From an uncultured bacterium (lineage in GTDB: Bacteria > Auribacterota > Tritonobacteria > UBA1439): a stretch of 54,029 bases of DNA. The notes beneath the pieces are model-generated. The model was given only the letters and a program-made list of their open reading frames with translations. It was not told the DNA's origin and did no database searches. The stretch lies in assembly GCA_937858775.1 (NCBI GenBank), contig CALLYX010000364.1:1-54029 (forward strand), in the 5' to 3' direction. This document shows, piece after piece, positions 16,781-24,645 of the stretch (position 1 is its first letter; each line of letters starts with the position of its first letter). The position numbers and the translations under genes were made by a program.

Positions 16781-16881
16781 CCCATCTTCTACAGTTCAAA
16801 ACACGACTATATTGATTACGAACGAGTTACGGAGACACAAAAAGTTGTTGGTACTATATTCCAAGGGTATCGGAGAGTACG

Positions 16882-17436
16882 CTATAGTTCCCGTATCGTC
16901 GGCGGGGGCGCTACCCCCACCGCCCGCAGCACCGCGCCGGCGCAGCCCTTGAGCTGGCTGCGCAGGCCGAAGTCCACCTGCGCCTCCTCACCGGGAAGGC
17001 ACTCCACGCGGTACACCCGTCCGGGATGGACCACGCGCAGGTGCCGCGCGTAGCGCTTCACCGACTCGTAGGAACCCGTGAAGCCGTGCTCCACCACGAG
17101 GTCCTGGTAGATCCTCTGGGCGGTCAGGCCCGCCTCGAGCGCGTGCGTTATCGACTCGTGGAACGGCCGGCACCGGCTCTCCCTGCCGGCGGTCGGAATG
17201 GCCGGTTTTGGCGGTGGGGACACCCCGGACCCGGCGGTCGAAATGGCTGGTTTTGAAGCGGGGGACCCGGCGGTCGGAATGGCCGGTTTTGAGGCGCGCT
17301 CGATCTCAAGCCGGATGTAGCGCCCTACCGTCTCCCGGTTGAGCCCGAGCTCCCGTGCGATGCGTCGCTGTGACCATCCACGGTTGTAGCGCGCTGTGAT
17401 CGAATGAGTTGTGGCCACTTTGATCAGGTTCGCCAT
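16882..17436 (-). pseudogene. IS21-family transposase (IstA), truncated
   Basis: A 184-residue frame with the IS21 IstA start: THSITARYNRGWSQRRIARE and LNRETVGRYIRLE (helix-turn-helix). A strange Pro/Ala segment repeats KPAIPTAG or KPAISTAG three times. Next come a helical DNA-binding region (TAQRIYQDLVVEHGFTGSYE, SVKRYARHLR) and GEEAQVDFG, holding the first catalytic Asp of the DDE domain. The protein ends about 30 residues later in non-homologous sequence, so most of the catalytic core and the partner IstB are lost. AT-rich DNA abuts the break near 16,900. The repeats in the coding region match the element's terminal repeats. Confidence 0.85.
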
Positions 17437-17543
17437 CTGCAGATCCCCCTTTCCGTGCGGGGTATTCTACAGGGCGCACATCTCCTTCAAAGTGGCTGGT
17501 TTTGAACCGTTCCTCCGTGGCTGGTTTTAACCGACCGCTGACA
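16900..17543 (-). mobile_element. IS21-family remnant with its 5' terminus
   Basis: The outer end at 17543 reads, on the minus strand, TGTCAGCGGTCGGTTAAAAC, a typical IS21-type end with repeated transposase-binding motifs behind it. The element interrupts a secreted-protein gene whose reading frame resumes immediately at 17545. The inner end is lost near 16,900, so this is a deletion derivative. Confidence 0.7.
17198..17530. repeat. Five copies of TGGCYGGTTTT in and beside istA
   Basis: Copies begin at 17198, 17243, 17279 (inside the coding region, encoding the KPAIPTAG repeats on the minus strand) and at 17492 and 17517 (terminal repeats). The core is RTGGCYGGTTTTGA, with GG and AA variants at the end. 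Internal and terminal copies share orientation and sequence. Confidence 0.7.
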
Positions 17544-17544
17544 C

Positions 17545-18363
17545 TCGACCCTGAGCGCCGTCCATCTCCAAATATGGAACGGCCGCCAGGGCGATGCCGG
17601 CTCGTCCGTCATCTGGGGGAACCTCACCACGAACCGGATGACCGCGACGGCGTTCTCGAACATCTACCGCGCGAGGGATACCGACCTCACGAATTCCACC
17701 CTGCCGGTGATGACGATCACCGCCGCGGTGGACACCACGCTCGCCTCCGGCACCTACTGGCTCGACTGGATGGTCGGCGGATCAAGCGGATTAGAGGGGC
17801 CGTACGTTCCGCCGATTACCATTCTCGGCCAGAAGTGGACCGGGGACGGAAGATATTATGATCCCTCCGTCTCTGGCTGGAAAAACATCGTGGATCCGGA
17901 ATCCTATATGCCTCAGGGGATGCCGTTCAGGATCGAGGGGACAGTCCTCCCACCGACCCCGACCCCCACGCAGACTCCGACACCGATACCGACCCCGACC
18001 CCCAGACCAATCGTCCGTGTCGTAGCGAGCCAGGCCGTCGTGTCAGCGGGAGATCCCTTCACCCTGGACGTATCCGTACTGCCGGTCATGGACAGGCCAT
18101 TCGACGCATATGCGGTCATCCTCGGCCCGGCGGGCGCCTACTCGATCAAGTTCGGCAACGTCCTCGTCCCTGGAGTAAGCCCCATCGCGCGTGGGGTTCT
18201 CTTCCTGCCCTATGAATACAATGAGACCATTCTTAACATGACGATCCCGTCGGGCGTCGCGGGCAACTACCAGGCCATCGTCGGGCTTGTGGACACGGGG
18301 GCGAAAGTTAACGGGGTTCAGGACGCGTTTGCCTTGGATGTCGCGTACATCTCGGTGAATTAG
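17545..18363 (+). pseudogene. Secreted protein with Thr-Pro linker, 5' part removed by IS21
   Basis: The frame is open from the IS21 junction to a stop at 18361-18363, giving TLSAVHLQIWNGRQGDAGSS then VIWGNLTTNRMTATAFSN; the first internal ATG is at 17638. The first part resembles a beta-sandwich domain of exported proteins (SGTYWLDWMVGGSS, FRIEG). A PPTPTPTQTPTPIPTPTPRP linker follows, then a second Ig-like domain (FTLDVSVLPVM, GNYQAIVGLVDTG). The beginning, including any signal peptide, is gone. Such linkers match those of the large PLD protein upstream, so this is native-style sequence for this organism. Function unknown; probably dead. Confidence 0.7.
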
Positions 18364-18507
18364 GGCCGTCCCCTTCAGGGATAAAAGACCCCAGGAAAAC
18401 GCTGGATTGATACAAGGAAGAGATTGTCGGAGAAGAGGCAGGGGAGGCCTGCGTCTGCATCAACTTGGAATAGGATGCAATGATGTGACCCTAATCGGGC
18501 ACGGAAT

Positions 18508-18632
18508 CCCACACATCGACCCACACAGGCACATCGGAAATATCGAACAATCAGCGCCGCAATATGATGCGTCATATTACCGTCAGGCTCATAACCTGAA
18601 GGTCGCTGGTTCAAATCCAGCCCCCGCTACCA
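18508..18632 (+). other. Attachment-site-like sequence (copy 2) ending in a tRNA 3' half
   Basis: Homologous to 2795-2910 in the same orientation. Similarity also appears farther upstream (TTGGAATA near 18467 and near 2752, close to the integrase start in copy 1). This hints that an integrase 5' end once lay here too. It ends with a well-formed tRNA 3' half and CCA at 18630-18632. Confidence 0.6.
18583..18632 (+). tRNA. Partial tRNA: 3' half with anticodon CAT (Met or Ile2)
   Basis: The anticodon arm is TCAGG-CTCATAA-CCTGA, the variable loop AGGTC, the T-arm GCTGG-TTCAAAT-CCAGC, followed by CCCCGCT, discriminator A and CCA. Upstream there is no AGCGGGG acceptor strand or D-arm, so only the 3' half is present. 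This is the normal leftover when an integrative element recombines into a tRNA gene. The intact gene should lie beyond the left edge if the intervening DNA is inserted. Confidence 0.65.
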
Positions 18633-18640
18633 AGCCGATT

Positions 18641-18681
18641 GGGACACCTGTCTGGACGCCGGCAGGTGTCCCTTTCCTTTT
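18641..18681 (+). terminator. Rho-independent terminator after the tRNA 3' half
   Basis: GGGACACCTG (18641-18650) pairs perfectly with CAGGTGTCCC (18663-18672) around a 12-base loop, and TTTCCTTTTC follows. It starts 8 bp after the CCA, as expected for the natural terminator of the tRNA gene. That argues the right-hand flank is the original chromosome. Confidence 0.75.
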
Positions 18682-18704
18682 CAGCACGGTCAAGCTGCCG
18701 TACA

Positions 18705-18940
18705 GATGTAGCCCCCCGCCTCAGCATCACCTGCAACCGTCGGCAGCCGAAACGCCTCCGAACCTGCGCCGACTCCCTCAGCCGCCGCCGAAGACCCTCC
18801 TCATCTGCCTTCACGCGCTCCCGGTATCCGAAACTCGTCCTCGTCAGCCCGATGACCTCGCATGCCCTTCTCACGCTCAGCCCAAAGCGCCCGATCACGT
18901 ACCCGATCGCTTCCCGCCTCGCCTTGGGCTCTAGAAGTTT
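18705..18940 (-). pseudogene. IS3-family OrfB, N-terminal fragment
   Basis: In the third minus frame the sequence runs KLLEPKARREAIGYVIGRFG, LSVRRACEVIGLTRTSFGYR, then LRESAQVRRRFGCRRLQVML. This is the region before the integrase DDE core of IS3 OrfB. Similarity stops after LRRG near 18705, so the catalytic domain is missing. Confidence 0.75.
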
Positions 18941-19196
18941 TTGCGATCACCGCCTTCAGCACCTGATTATCAAGCGTCAGGTCCGCTACGATGTGCTTCA
19001 GCCGCCGGTTCTCCTCCTCAAGCCGCTTCAAACGCCTAGCCTCGTTCACCTCCAAGCCGCCGAACCTCGCCTTCCACCGGTAGACCGTCCCTTCGCTCAC
19101 CCCGTACTTCCGCGTCAGCTCCGCCAGCCCGATCCCCGCCTCGGCCTCCTTTAGGATCCCGATGATCTGCTCCTCGCTGAACCTCCCCCTCTTCAT
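18801..19196 (-). pseudogene. IS3-family OrfA (helix-turn-helix and leucine zipper)
   Basis: The frame begins MKRGRFSEEQIIGILKEAEA, then ELTRKYGVSEGTVYRWKARF (the HTH_Tnp_1 fold) and a heptad coiled coil (LKRLEEENRRLKHIVADL). The normal OrfA would stop after about 88 residues near a programmed -1 slippery run (A AAA AAC). Here the run reads GCAAAAACT with only five A's. OrfA therefore runs on out of frame to 131 residues, and the usual link to OrfB is lost. That suggests a one-base deletion in a dead copy. Confidence 0.75.
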
Positions 19197-19392
19197 CCCC
19201 AGCCCTCCCGTGACCCCCTATCTTACCCGGGAAGACTCTCACTAAATACTGTCCAGTTTTCGGGGGGCAGGTCAAGGTCACCGGAACTACGGCGGAATGA
19301 AATGCGCGGCTGAAGCGCAGCCGCGGCCGGACTACCCGATAGGGCTTAGAGGGCGCCATGGCCCGCGCAGGCACCTGTCCGCGCGCCGGGCG

Positions 19393-20277
19393 TCACTTCG
19401 TCCCTTTCGGCGGACAGCCCCGATTCCGAATATACGCCTCGTACGTCGGCCTTCCTGCGCGCACGGCCGCGAAGTAGTTCTCGATCTGCTCACGCGTCGG
19501 CGTCTTGCCGAGATCCTCGTGCAGACGCTTGACGAAATAGCAACCGTTCGCCTCCACCCTGCGCATCGTCTCGCCCTTGAAGAATATCGCCGGGGCGCAC
19601 TCGCACTGCATCCTCGCCTCGAAGACAAGCCGGTCGCCGGCGTCCCGCCCGGCATAGAGAAAGTCGCGCTCCTTCAAGTGAGCGCTGATGCGGGAGGAGC
19701 GGTCGTGGTAGAAGACGGTCTTCCCGTCCGCGCTCACGCCGATCCGCATCGTCGTCCTTATCGTATAGTCGGCGGCCCCGAACCCACCCTTGGCCGTCAC
19801 CTCGTACTCGGCCTCCTTCCCCCGCAGCGCCCCGGCTAGATCGTACCTGGAGTTCTCCGCCTCCTTGAGAAAGCCGGGCGGGCGAGTGAAACCCGAAGCC
19901 AGAATCGAGTCGGGAAAGATATACGCGTAGATCTGGGCGTCACAGGCGTACATCATCGCGAGGTCGATCGCGTCCGGGCGGTATTTCTCCGGCCATCCTT
20001 TCGTCGAGACGGACCAGCGCGCGAGCATGGAGACATACGGCCACTCTGACGCAAAGTGATACTCCGGCGGCGACCCGGGAGGCGGAAACTCGCCGCGGAA
20101 CATCTCCTCCGGGTAACAGATCTGCCCTGATCCGCCCTTGAAACAGAGCGTTTGGAAATCGGCGCCCCACGCCACCTCCGCGGGGAGCGGCCCCGCCCCG
20201 GCGCAGCGTGTAACCGCGCCATACATCGCGGCCGCCGCGAGAATCCCCGTCAACACCGGCCGCCGCATTCCCGCCAT
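19393..20277 (-). CDS. Exported protein of unknown function
   Basis: A 294-residue protein from the ATG at 20277, chosen for GGAAGGG 9 bp upstream; ATGs at 20286 and 20307 are possible. A signal peptide is evident (RRPVLTGILAAAAMYGAVTRCAG). The mature part has three patterned regions: GADFQTLCFKGGSGQICYPE, YTIRTTMRIGVSADGKTVFYHDRSS, and a C-terminal helical segment with TPTREQIENYFAAVRAG. Several Cys residues (LCFKGG, ICYPEE, QCECAP, NGCYF, NRGCP) suggest disulfides in the periplasm or outside. I do not recognise a family. It is a single gene, with IS3 debris downstream and a non-coding gap upstream. Confidence 0.75.
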   Translation of the reverse strand: MAGMRRPVLTGILAAAAMYGAVTRCAGAGPLPAEVAWGADFQTLCFKGGSGQICYPEEMFRGEFPPPGSPPEYHFASEWPYVSMLARWSVSTKGWPEKYRPDAIDLAMMYACDAQIYAYIFPDSILASGFTRPPGFLKEAENSRYDLAGALRGKEAEYEVTAKGGFGAADYTIRTTMRIGVSADGKTVFYHDRSSRISAHLKERDFLYAGRDAGDRLVFEARMQCECAPAIFFKGETMRRVEANGCYFVKRLHEDLGKTPTREQIENYFAAVRAGRPTYEAYIRNRGCPPKGTK

Positions 20278-20500
20278 GGTATCCATCCCTTCCACCCCGT
20301 TCCGCACACGCTATTCTGCCACAAGCGGGCGGCCTGCGGCAGGGGAAACCGCCCCTTCGGCAAGGACTCACCCTCGATCGGGGGGCGCGACTATGCCGAC
20401 TCCGCGGCGCACCCTTCGCAGGACACTGTCGCCTTTGACCGACACATTATGAATATCCCCGGTCGCTGCAAGTGCGGAATGAGCGACCATCGCATAATTA

Positions 20501-20544
20501 TCACCGAATCATCACCGAATCATCACCGAATCATCACCGATATT
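20501..20544 (+). repeat. 11-bp tandem repeats TCACCGAATCA
   Basis: Three exact head-to-tail copies at 20501, 20512 and 20523 and a partial fourth (TCACCGATATT) at 20534. The period equals about one helical turn, as in direct-repeat operators. They lie 125 bp upstream of the double-Cache membrane protein start. Nothing else was seen in 20278-20500. Confidence 0.75.
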
Positions 20545-20668
20545 TACTTTACAAATCATGTATGGCGGAATATACTGTTTTTCGGGGAAACGATCCGTGC
20601 CGCGGCCCTCGGCGAGAAACAGCCGCCACTCTGCACGGCATCTCCCGGTGCCGCCGGCAGGGAGAGTC

Positions 20669-22237
20669 ATGAAGCTTGTAACGAAGATCACCTTGATGCT
20701 GGCTTTCGTCTCCCTCGTCCCGCTCCTCATTCTCGGGGCGGTCGCGGCATATTGCATCAACGGCATCCGCGACAATGCAATGGACGTGGGGATGCGGACG
20801 CTCATGGACGCCGAGCGAGCCAACCTGGCGCAGCTCGCGGAGGTGGGCGCGCGCGGCATCGACCGTGTCTTCAGGGCTTATCAGGAAGACGTCATCGGTC
20901 TCCACACCGGTTACGACTTCGTCAGGGCCCATCCGAAACGCTTTTCAGACAGTTACCGGGACGATCTCTATCCGGACAAACCCCATCCGGGGCTGCCCGG
21001 TTACGGCTACGTGCATTCAGAATGGGGGATGTACGGGGATTTCGACGGGAGGTTTCCGACCACCGCGTACGTCCGGAAGAGCGCTGTCGCGCGCTCCACC
21101 TCCGACGAGAAGCTCGCCGCCGAGATCTCCGAGTCCCTGCACGCGGCGAAGCTCATCGAACCGGCCTTCGTCTCCCTCGCCAGGAAATACCCCGACACAC
21201 TGGACCTCGTCTGGATCGTCATGAACAACGGCGCGGCAAACGTCTGGCCGCCGTACGACCTGAAGGCGATGATCGCGAGGAATCCCGCCCTCCCCGACCT
21301 CGACGAGAGCGAGCGTGTCTACGTCCGCCTGCTCAACCCTTCCAACAACCCTGGGCGCGATGTACTCTGGCTCCAGCCGTATCTCGACCCGTACAAGAGA
21401 GTATGGATCACGAGCTGCATCGCCCCCCTCTACGATGGCGACAAGTTCATCGGCTCGATAGGGATCGATATCCTCCTCTCGGCTATCCGTCAAAAAGTCC
21501 TGGATATCGGGGTCAGGGAGTCGGGGTACGCGTTCCTTATAGACTCCAAGGGGGTGCCGATCGTCCTCCCGCCCCGTGGAATCGCCGACCTGGCGTGGGA
21601 GGAGACGCAGAAAACGCTACTCGCGGAGATGTTCAAGGCGAACGGCGCGCAGGGGGGGGCGCGGGAGAAACCCGACATCCCGCCGCCGACGGCACTCGGA
21701 ATGACGCCGCGCTCGGATGTCGCCGCCTTGCTAAGGGAGATGACGGCACAAAAATCGGGGGTCGAACGTGTGACGCTCTCGGGGGAGCAGAAGCTCGTCG
21801 CCTACGCCCCCCTGCGGACCCCCGCTTGGAGCCTCGGCCTCGTATTGCCGGTGAAAGAGGCCTTGGCCCCGGCGATGCGGGCCTCGCAGACCATAGGAGA
21901 GGGGACACAGCGGATCCGCTGGCAGTTCATGTTCATCCTCCTCCTCGTGGCCATGCTCAGCGTGTCGCTGGGCTGGATCGCCAAGCATCAGCTAACGCCG
22001 AAGATCCGGCGCCTCATGGGGTTCATGGTCAATATCAGCCAGGGGAAGCTCAACCCCTCCCACCTCCGGACTGACGGGCGCGATGAGTTCGCCCAGATCG
22101 AGCGCTCCCTCGGCGAGATGCACTCCCTCCTTGAGGAAAAGGAGCGGTGCATCACGGTGTACGTGGAAAAACTCGAGGCCCTCATACGGGAGCGCGCGGA
22201 GGCGCGCCGAAACACCCCGGGCGGAAACCCGTCCTAA
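20669..22237 (+). CDS. Membrane sensor with extracytoplasmic double-Cache domain and HAMP, no output domain
   Basis: A 522-residue protein; ATG at 20669 follows GGCAGGGAGAG. Transmembrane segment 1 is at residues ~8-30 (LMLAFVSLVPLLILGAVAAY). A large periplasmic region (~35-425) follows with dCACHE features: LAQLAEVGARGIDRVF helix, WITSCIAPLYDGDKFIGSIG (PAS-like strand pair), ESGYAFLIDSKGVPIV, and LVAYAPLRTPAWSLGLVLPV. Transmembrane segment 2 is at ~428-448 and a HAMP-like segment ends with MLRTDGRDEF-type residues (HLRTDGRDEFAQIERSLGEM). After HAMP only a short coiled coil remains: no methyl-accepting, kinase, GGDEF or phosphatase domain. It probably signals through a separate partner, or lost its output domain. 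Unusual but apparently intact. Confidence 0.85.
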   Translation: MKLVTKITLMLAFVSLVPLLILGAVAAYCINGIRDNAMDVGMRTLMDAERANLAQLAEVGARGIDRVFRAYQEDVIGLHTGYDFVRAHPKRFSDSYRDDLYPDKPHPGLPGYGYVHSEWGMYGDFDGRFPTTAYVRKSAVARSTSDEKLAAEISESLHAAKLIEPAFVSLARKYPDTLDLVWIVMNNGAANVWPPYDLKAMIARNPALPDLDESERVYVRLLNPSNNPGRDVLWLQPYLDPYKRVWITSCIAPLYDGDKFIGSIGIDILLSAIRQKVLDIGVRESGYAFLIDSKGVPIVLPPRGIADLAWEETQKTLLAEMFKANGAQGGAREKPDIPPPTALGMTPRSDVAALLREMTAQKSGVERVTLSGEQKLVAYAPLRTPAWSLGLVLPVKEALAPAMRASQTIGEGTQRIRWQFMFILLLVAMLSVSLGWIAKHQLTPKIRRLMGFMVNISQGKLNPSHLRTDGRDEFAQIERSLGEMHSLLEEKERCITVYVEKLEALIRERAEARRNTPGGNPS

Positions 22238-22302
22238 AGGCAAGGAAGGCCGGGCGGCGGCTCGAAGAGATGAGCCCCGCAGCCCCCCGGGGCGCCTTTC
22301 CC

Positions 22303-24645
22303 CTACACAGGAGCGATCCCTTTTTCCCTGAGCGCCCGGAAGACCTCGTGCCTCAGGTCGGAAATTACCTTCCAGTCACGGGGATGCGCGACCCAGACCC
22401 TGAGCGCGAACTCCAGCCCCGCCTGCCCAATGCCCTCCAGACGCACCGACGGCACGGGGAACTTGAGGACCGACGGGTGAGCTTTTGCGACCCGCAGGAG
22501 GATCTCCTCGACCGCGCGGCTCTCGACGGAGGCCGGCACCTTCACGGAGATATGCCCGCGGATACGCGGGTCGCGATAGGTCCAATTTGAGAAACTCTTG
22601 TTCACGAACTCCGAATTCGGGACGATGATCGCCTTCCCCGCGTACGTGTGTAGATAGGTGTTTCTGAGCGTCACGCGTTCGACCCTGGCGAAGTTCCCGT
22701 CGCGCTCGATCATGTCGCCGGGTTGTATCTCTCGCCCGAGCAGCAGGATGAGGCCGCTCACGAGGTTGTTGATGATCTGCTGCATGCCGAAACCGATCCC
22801 CACCGAGAGTCCGCCGGCTACTATGGCGAGGTTCCCTATCGTAAAACCGAGGAGGGAGAGGGCGATCATCAGGAATATGAACCATATCATGTAGCGGCTC
22901 AACACCTGGAGGGAGACGATCTCCCCTTCGGTCGCCGCGGCGCCGTCGCCGCGCAGGGCGGTGATCAGATCCGCCGCGATGAGGACGAGCGTACGGGCTG
23001 CAAAATACCCCGCTATTATCAGGGGGACGCTGACCATGTGGACCGTGATGTTCCTGTAGGAGATCTTCATGTCGAAGATGAACCGGAGGAGCGGCCGGCC
23101 CGCGAGGTAGACCGCGTACCCCGCGAGCCCGGCGTAGAGCGCCGCGATGAAGACGTTGGCGGGGCTGATCACCTCCCGCGCTAACATGATGGAGAGCGCG
23201 CGCCGGCTCGATCCGGCGCGCTCGTCGAAGTACCGGCGCGAAACGGCGACCCCCTCGGCGAGCACGATCCCCACGCCAACCATCATGACGATCGTGGACG
23301 AGAAGATGGCGAGGTTCGCCCAGCCGAGGACGGCGGCCGCGGCCAGCGCGGGAATGAACCCGAGGAGGAAACGCCGGGCGGCGTCTTCGTCCGGCGCCCC
23401 GCCCCGGCGCCCGGCGCAAAGCACGCGCCAGAGGATCAGCAATACGGCGGCCCACAACACGGCCACGGTCTCGGTGCGCATGTCGAGGCTCTGGAGAACG
23501 TTTCCGGCCGCGGCGCAGACCCAGAGGAGTGTGAGGCCTTCGTCACCGCGTCCCGAGGGGGCAGGGCCAAAGATGGAACGCAAGCGCACCCCGAGCGAGA
23601 TCAGGCTGCGGCTCAAGAAGAGCCAGACCACTATGACGACGAACGCGGAGCAGACGAAATAGGGGACGCCGATGCCGAAGGAGAGCCCCGCGCCGCATGC
23701 GAGCCAGACGGCCGGCGGGAAGAGCGCGCGGGAGAGACCCGCGACACGCATCCGCCTCTGAAGCCGGCCGACGACGAACCGGGCGCCGACGACAAGAATG
23801 AGGGCGGCGATCGACGTCCGAATGAGAACTTGCAGCCAGATCCAGTTGTCGTACTGGTCGAAGGCGAGATCTATGGATGTGAAGTTGGCGATCCATACCG
23901 CGAGCGACGCATACGCCTTCCGCCATGCGGCCGGGGAGAGAAGGCGGCGGGCAGGCGCTCCATAGAAGCCGCGCATCACCACGACGGTCTCCCCCCCGGC
24001 CGCCGCCTTGAACTCCTCCAATTCGGTCTGGAAGGCACGCCCGTAGCTGAGGGACGGGCCAAGCCGCTCTCGTAGGGATTGCGCGCGGACGCGGAGCGCC
24101 CCGTTCCTCGCCCTGAACCCGGCGATCATGGAGGCAATGTCGCCGGGGAGGAGCGTGACGACCGTCCCGTCCTCCCCTACCCGCGTCTTACCTCCCCCCC
24201 CCGGGTCCCCAAATTGCTCCATCGCCGACAGATCACGGTCCATTTTCTCGATGGGGGCCATGGACTCCTTGACGGCAAAATCGAGGACCCTGATCTGCTG
24301 CTCGATATTGAAGAGGAAGGTCGGAGTCTTCCGCCGCGCCCTGAACAACACGCGCAGGCGGCGTGCACGCACCTCTATCCCGAGAAGCCGCTTGCGCAGC
24401 GCCTGGACGTCCGCGGGGAGCTCGCGCTCGAGGGAGTCGATGGAAGCTTCGCTCACCGCCAGATAGGTGAGGCCGCGGTTGATGAGGGCGCGCCACTCAT
24501 CTGACTCACGCCCTGAAAGCGAGGATGCCGCCGGCGCCGTGGGGGCGGGTGCGATGGGCAAGGCACGGGGCGCATCCGACGCGCACCCGAAGAGGAGAAG
24601 GCCTCCCAGCAGCGCGTGGACGCACGGACGTATTCTTTCGCGCAT
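22303..24645 (-). CDS. Large MscS-family mechanosensitive channel with N-terminal coiled-coil region
   Basis: A 780-residue protein of the MscK/MscM-like class. The start, LLGGLLLFGCASDAP, is a signal peptide with a near-lipobox (LFGC), so it may be lipid-anchored in the periplasmic leaflet. A periplasmic helical region (~40-240) follows, then a multi-helix membrane part (~250-560). The conserved pore-lining helix and MscS beta domain are GGLSVGIGFGMQQIINNLVS, GREIQPGDMIE, VERVTLRNTYLHT and IIVPNSEFVNKSFSNW. Small MscS has three helices and ~290 residues; this has roughly ten. Role: osmotic-downshock release valve of the inner membrane. Single gene. Confidence 0.92.
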   Translation of the reverse strand: MRERIRPCVHALLGGLLLFGCASDAPRALPIAPAPTAPAASSLSGRESDEWRALINRGLTYLAVSEASIDSLERELPADVQALRKRLLGIEVRARRLRVLFRARRKTPTFLFNIEQQIRVLDFAVKESMAPIEKMDRDLSAMEQFGDPGGGGKTRVGEDGTVVTLLPGDIASMIAGFRARNGALRVRAQSLRERLGPSLSYGRAFQTELEEFKAAAGGETVVVMRGFYGAPARRLLSPAAWRKAYASLAVWIANFTSIDLAFDQYDNWIWLQVLIRTSIAALILVVGARFVVGRLQRRMRVAGLSRALFPPAVWLACGAGLSFGIGVPYFVCSAFVVIVVWLFLSRSLISLGVRLRSIFGPAPSGRGDEGLTLLWVCAAAGNVLQSLDMRTETVAVLWAAVLLILWRVLCAGRRGGAPDEDAARRFLLGFIPALAAAAVLGWANLAIFSSTIVMMVGVGIVLAEGVAVSRRYFDERAGSSRRALSIMLAREVISPANVFIAALYAGLAGYAVYLAGRPLLRFIFDMKISYRNITVHMVSVPLIIAGYFAARTLVLIAADLITALRGDGAAATEGEIVSLQVLSRYMIWFIFLMIALSLLGFTIGNLAIVAGGLSVGIGFGMQQIINNLVSGLILLLGREIQPGDMIERDGNFARVERVTLRNTYLHTYAGKAIIVPNSEFVNKSFSNWTYRDPRIRGHISVKVPASVESRAVEEILLRVAKAHPSVLKFPVPSVRLEGIGQAGLEFALRVWVAHPRDWKVISDLRHEVFRALREKGIAPV

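Larger units (their letters stand above)
18705..19274 (-). mobile_element. IS3-family remnant, one end intact
   Basis: The intact terminus at 19274 reads TGACCTGCCCCCCGAAAACT on the minus strand. Inside are a complete orfA and the first part of orfB. The other end is deleted about at 18705, next to the tRNA terminator. An orphan identical terminus lies at 1300-1320. Confidence 0.75.

Noticed and set aside
17198..17292. Regular repeats considered as CRISPR
   Set aside because: They encode a Pro-rich peptide repeat in IstA and match the IS ends; spacers are also near-repeats.
20501..20544. Tandem repeats considered as a CRISPR array
   Set aside because: Repeats are 11 bp and directly adjacent, with no spacers.
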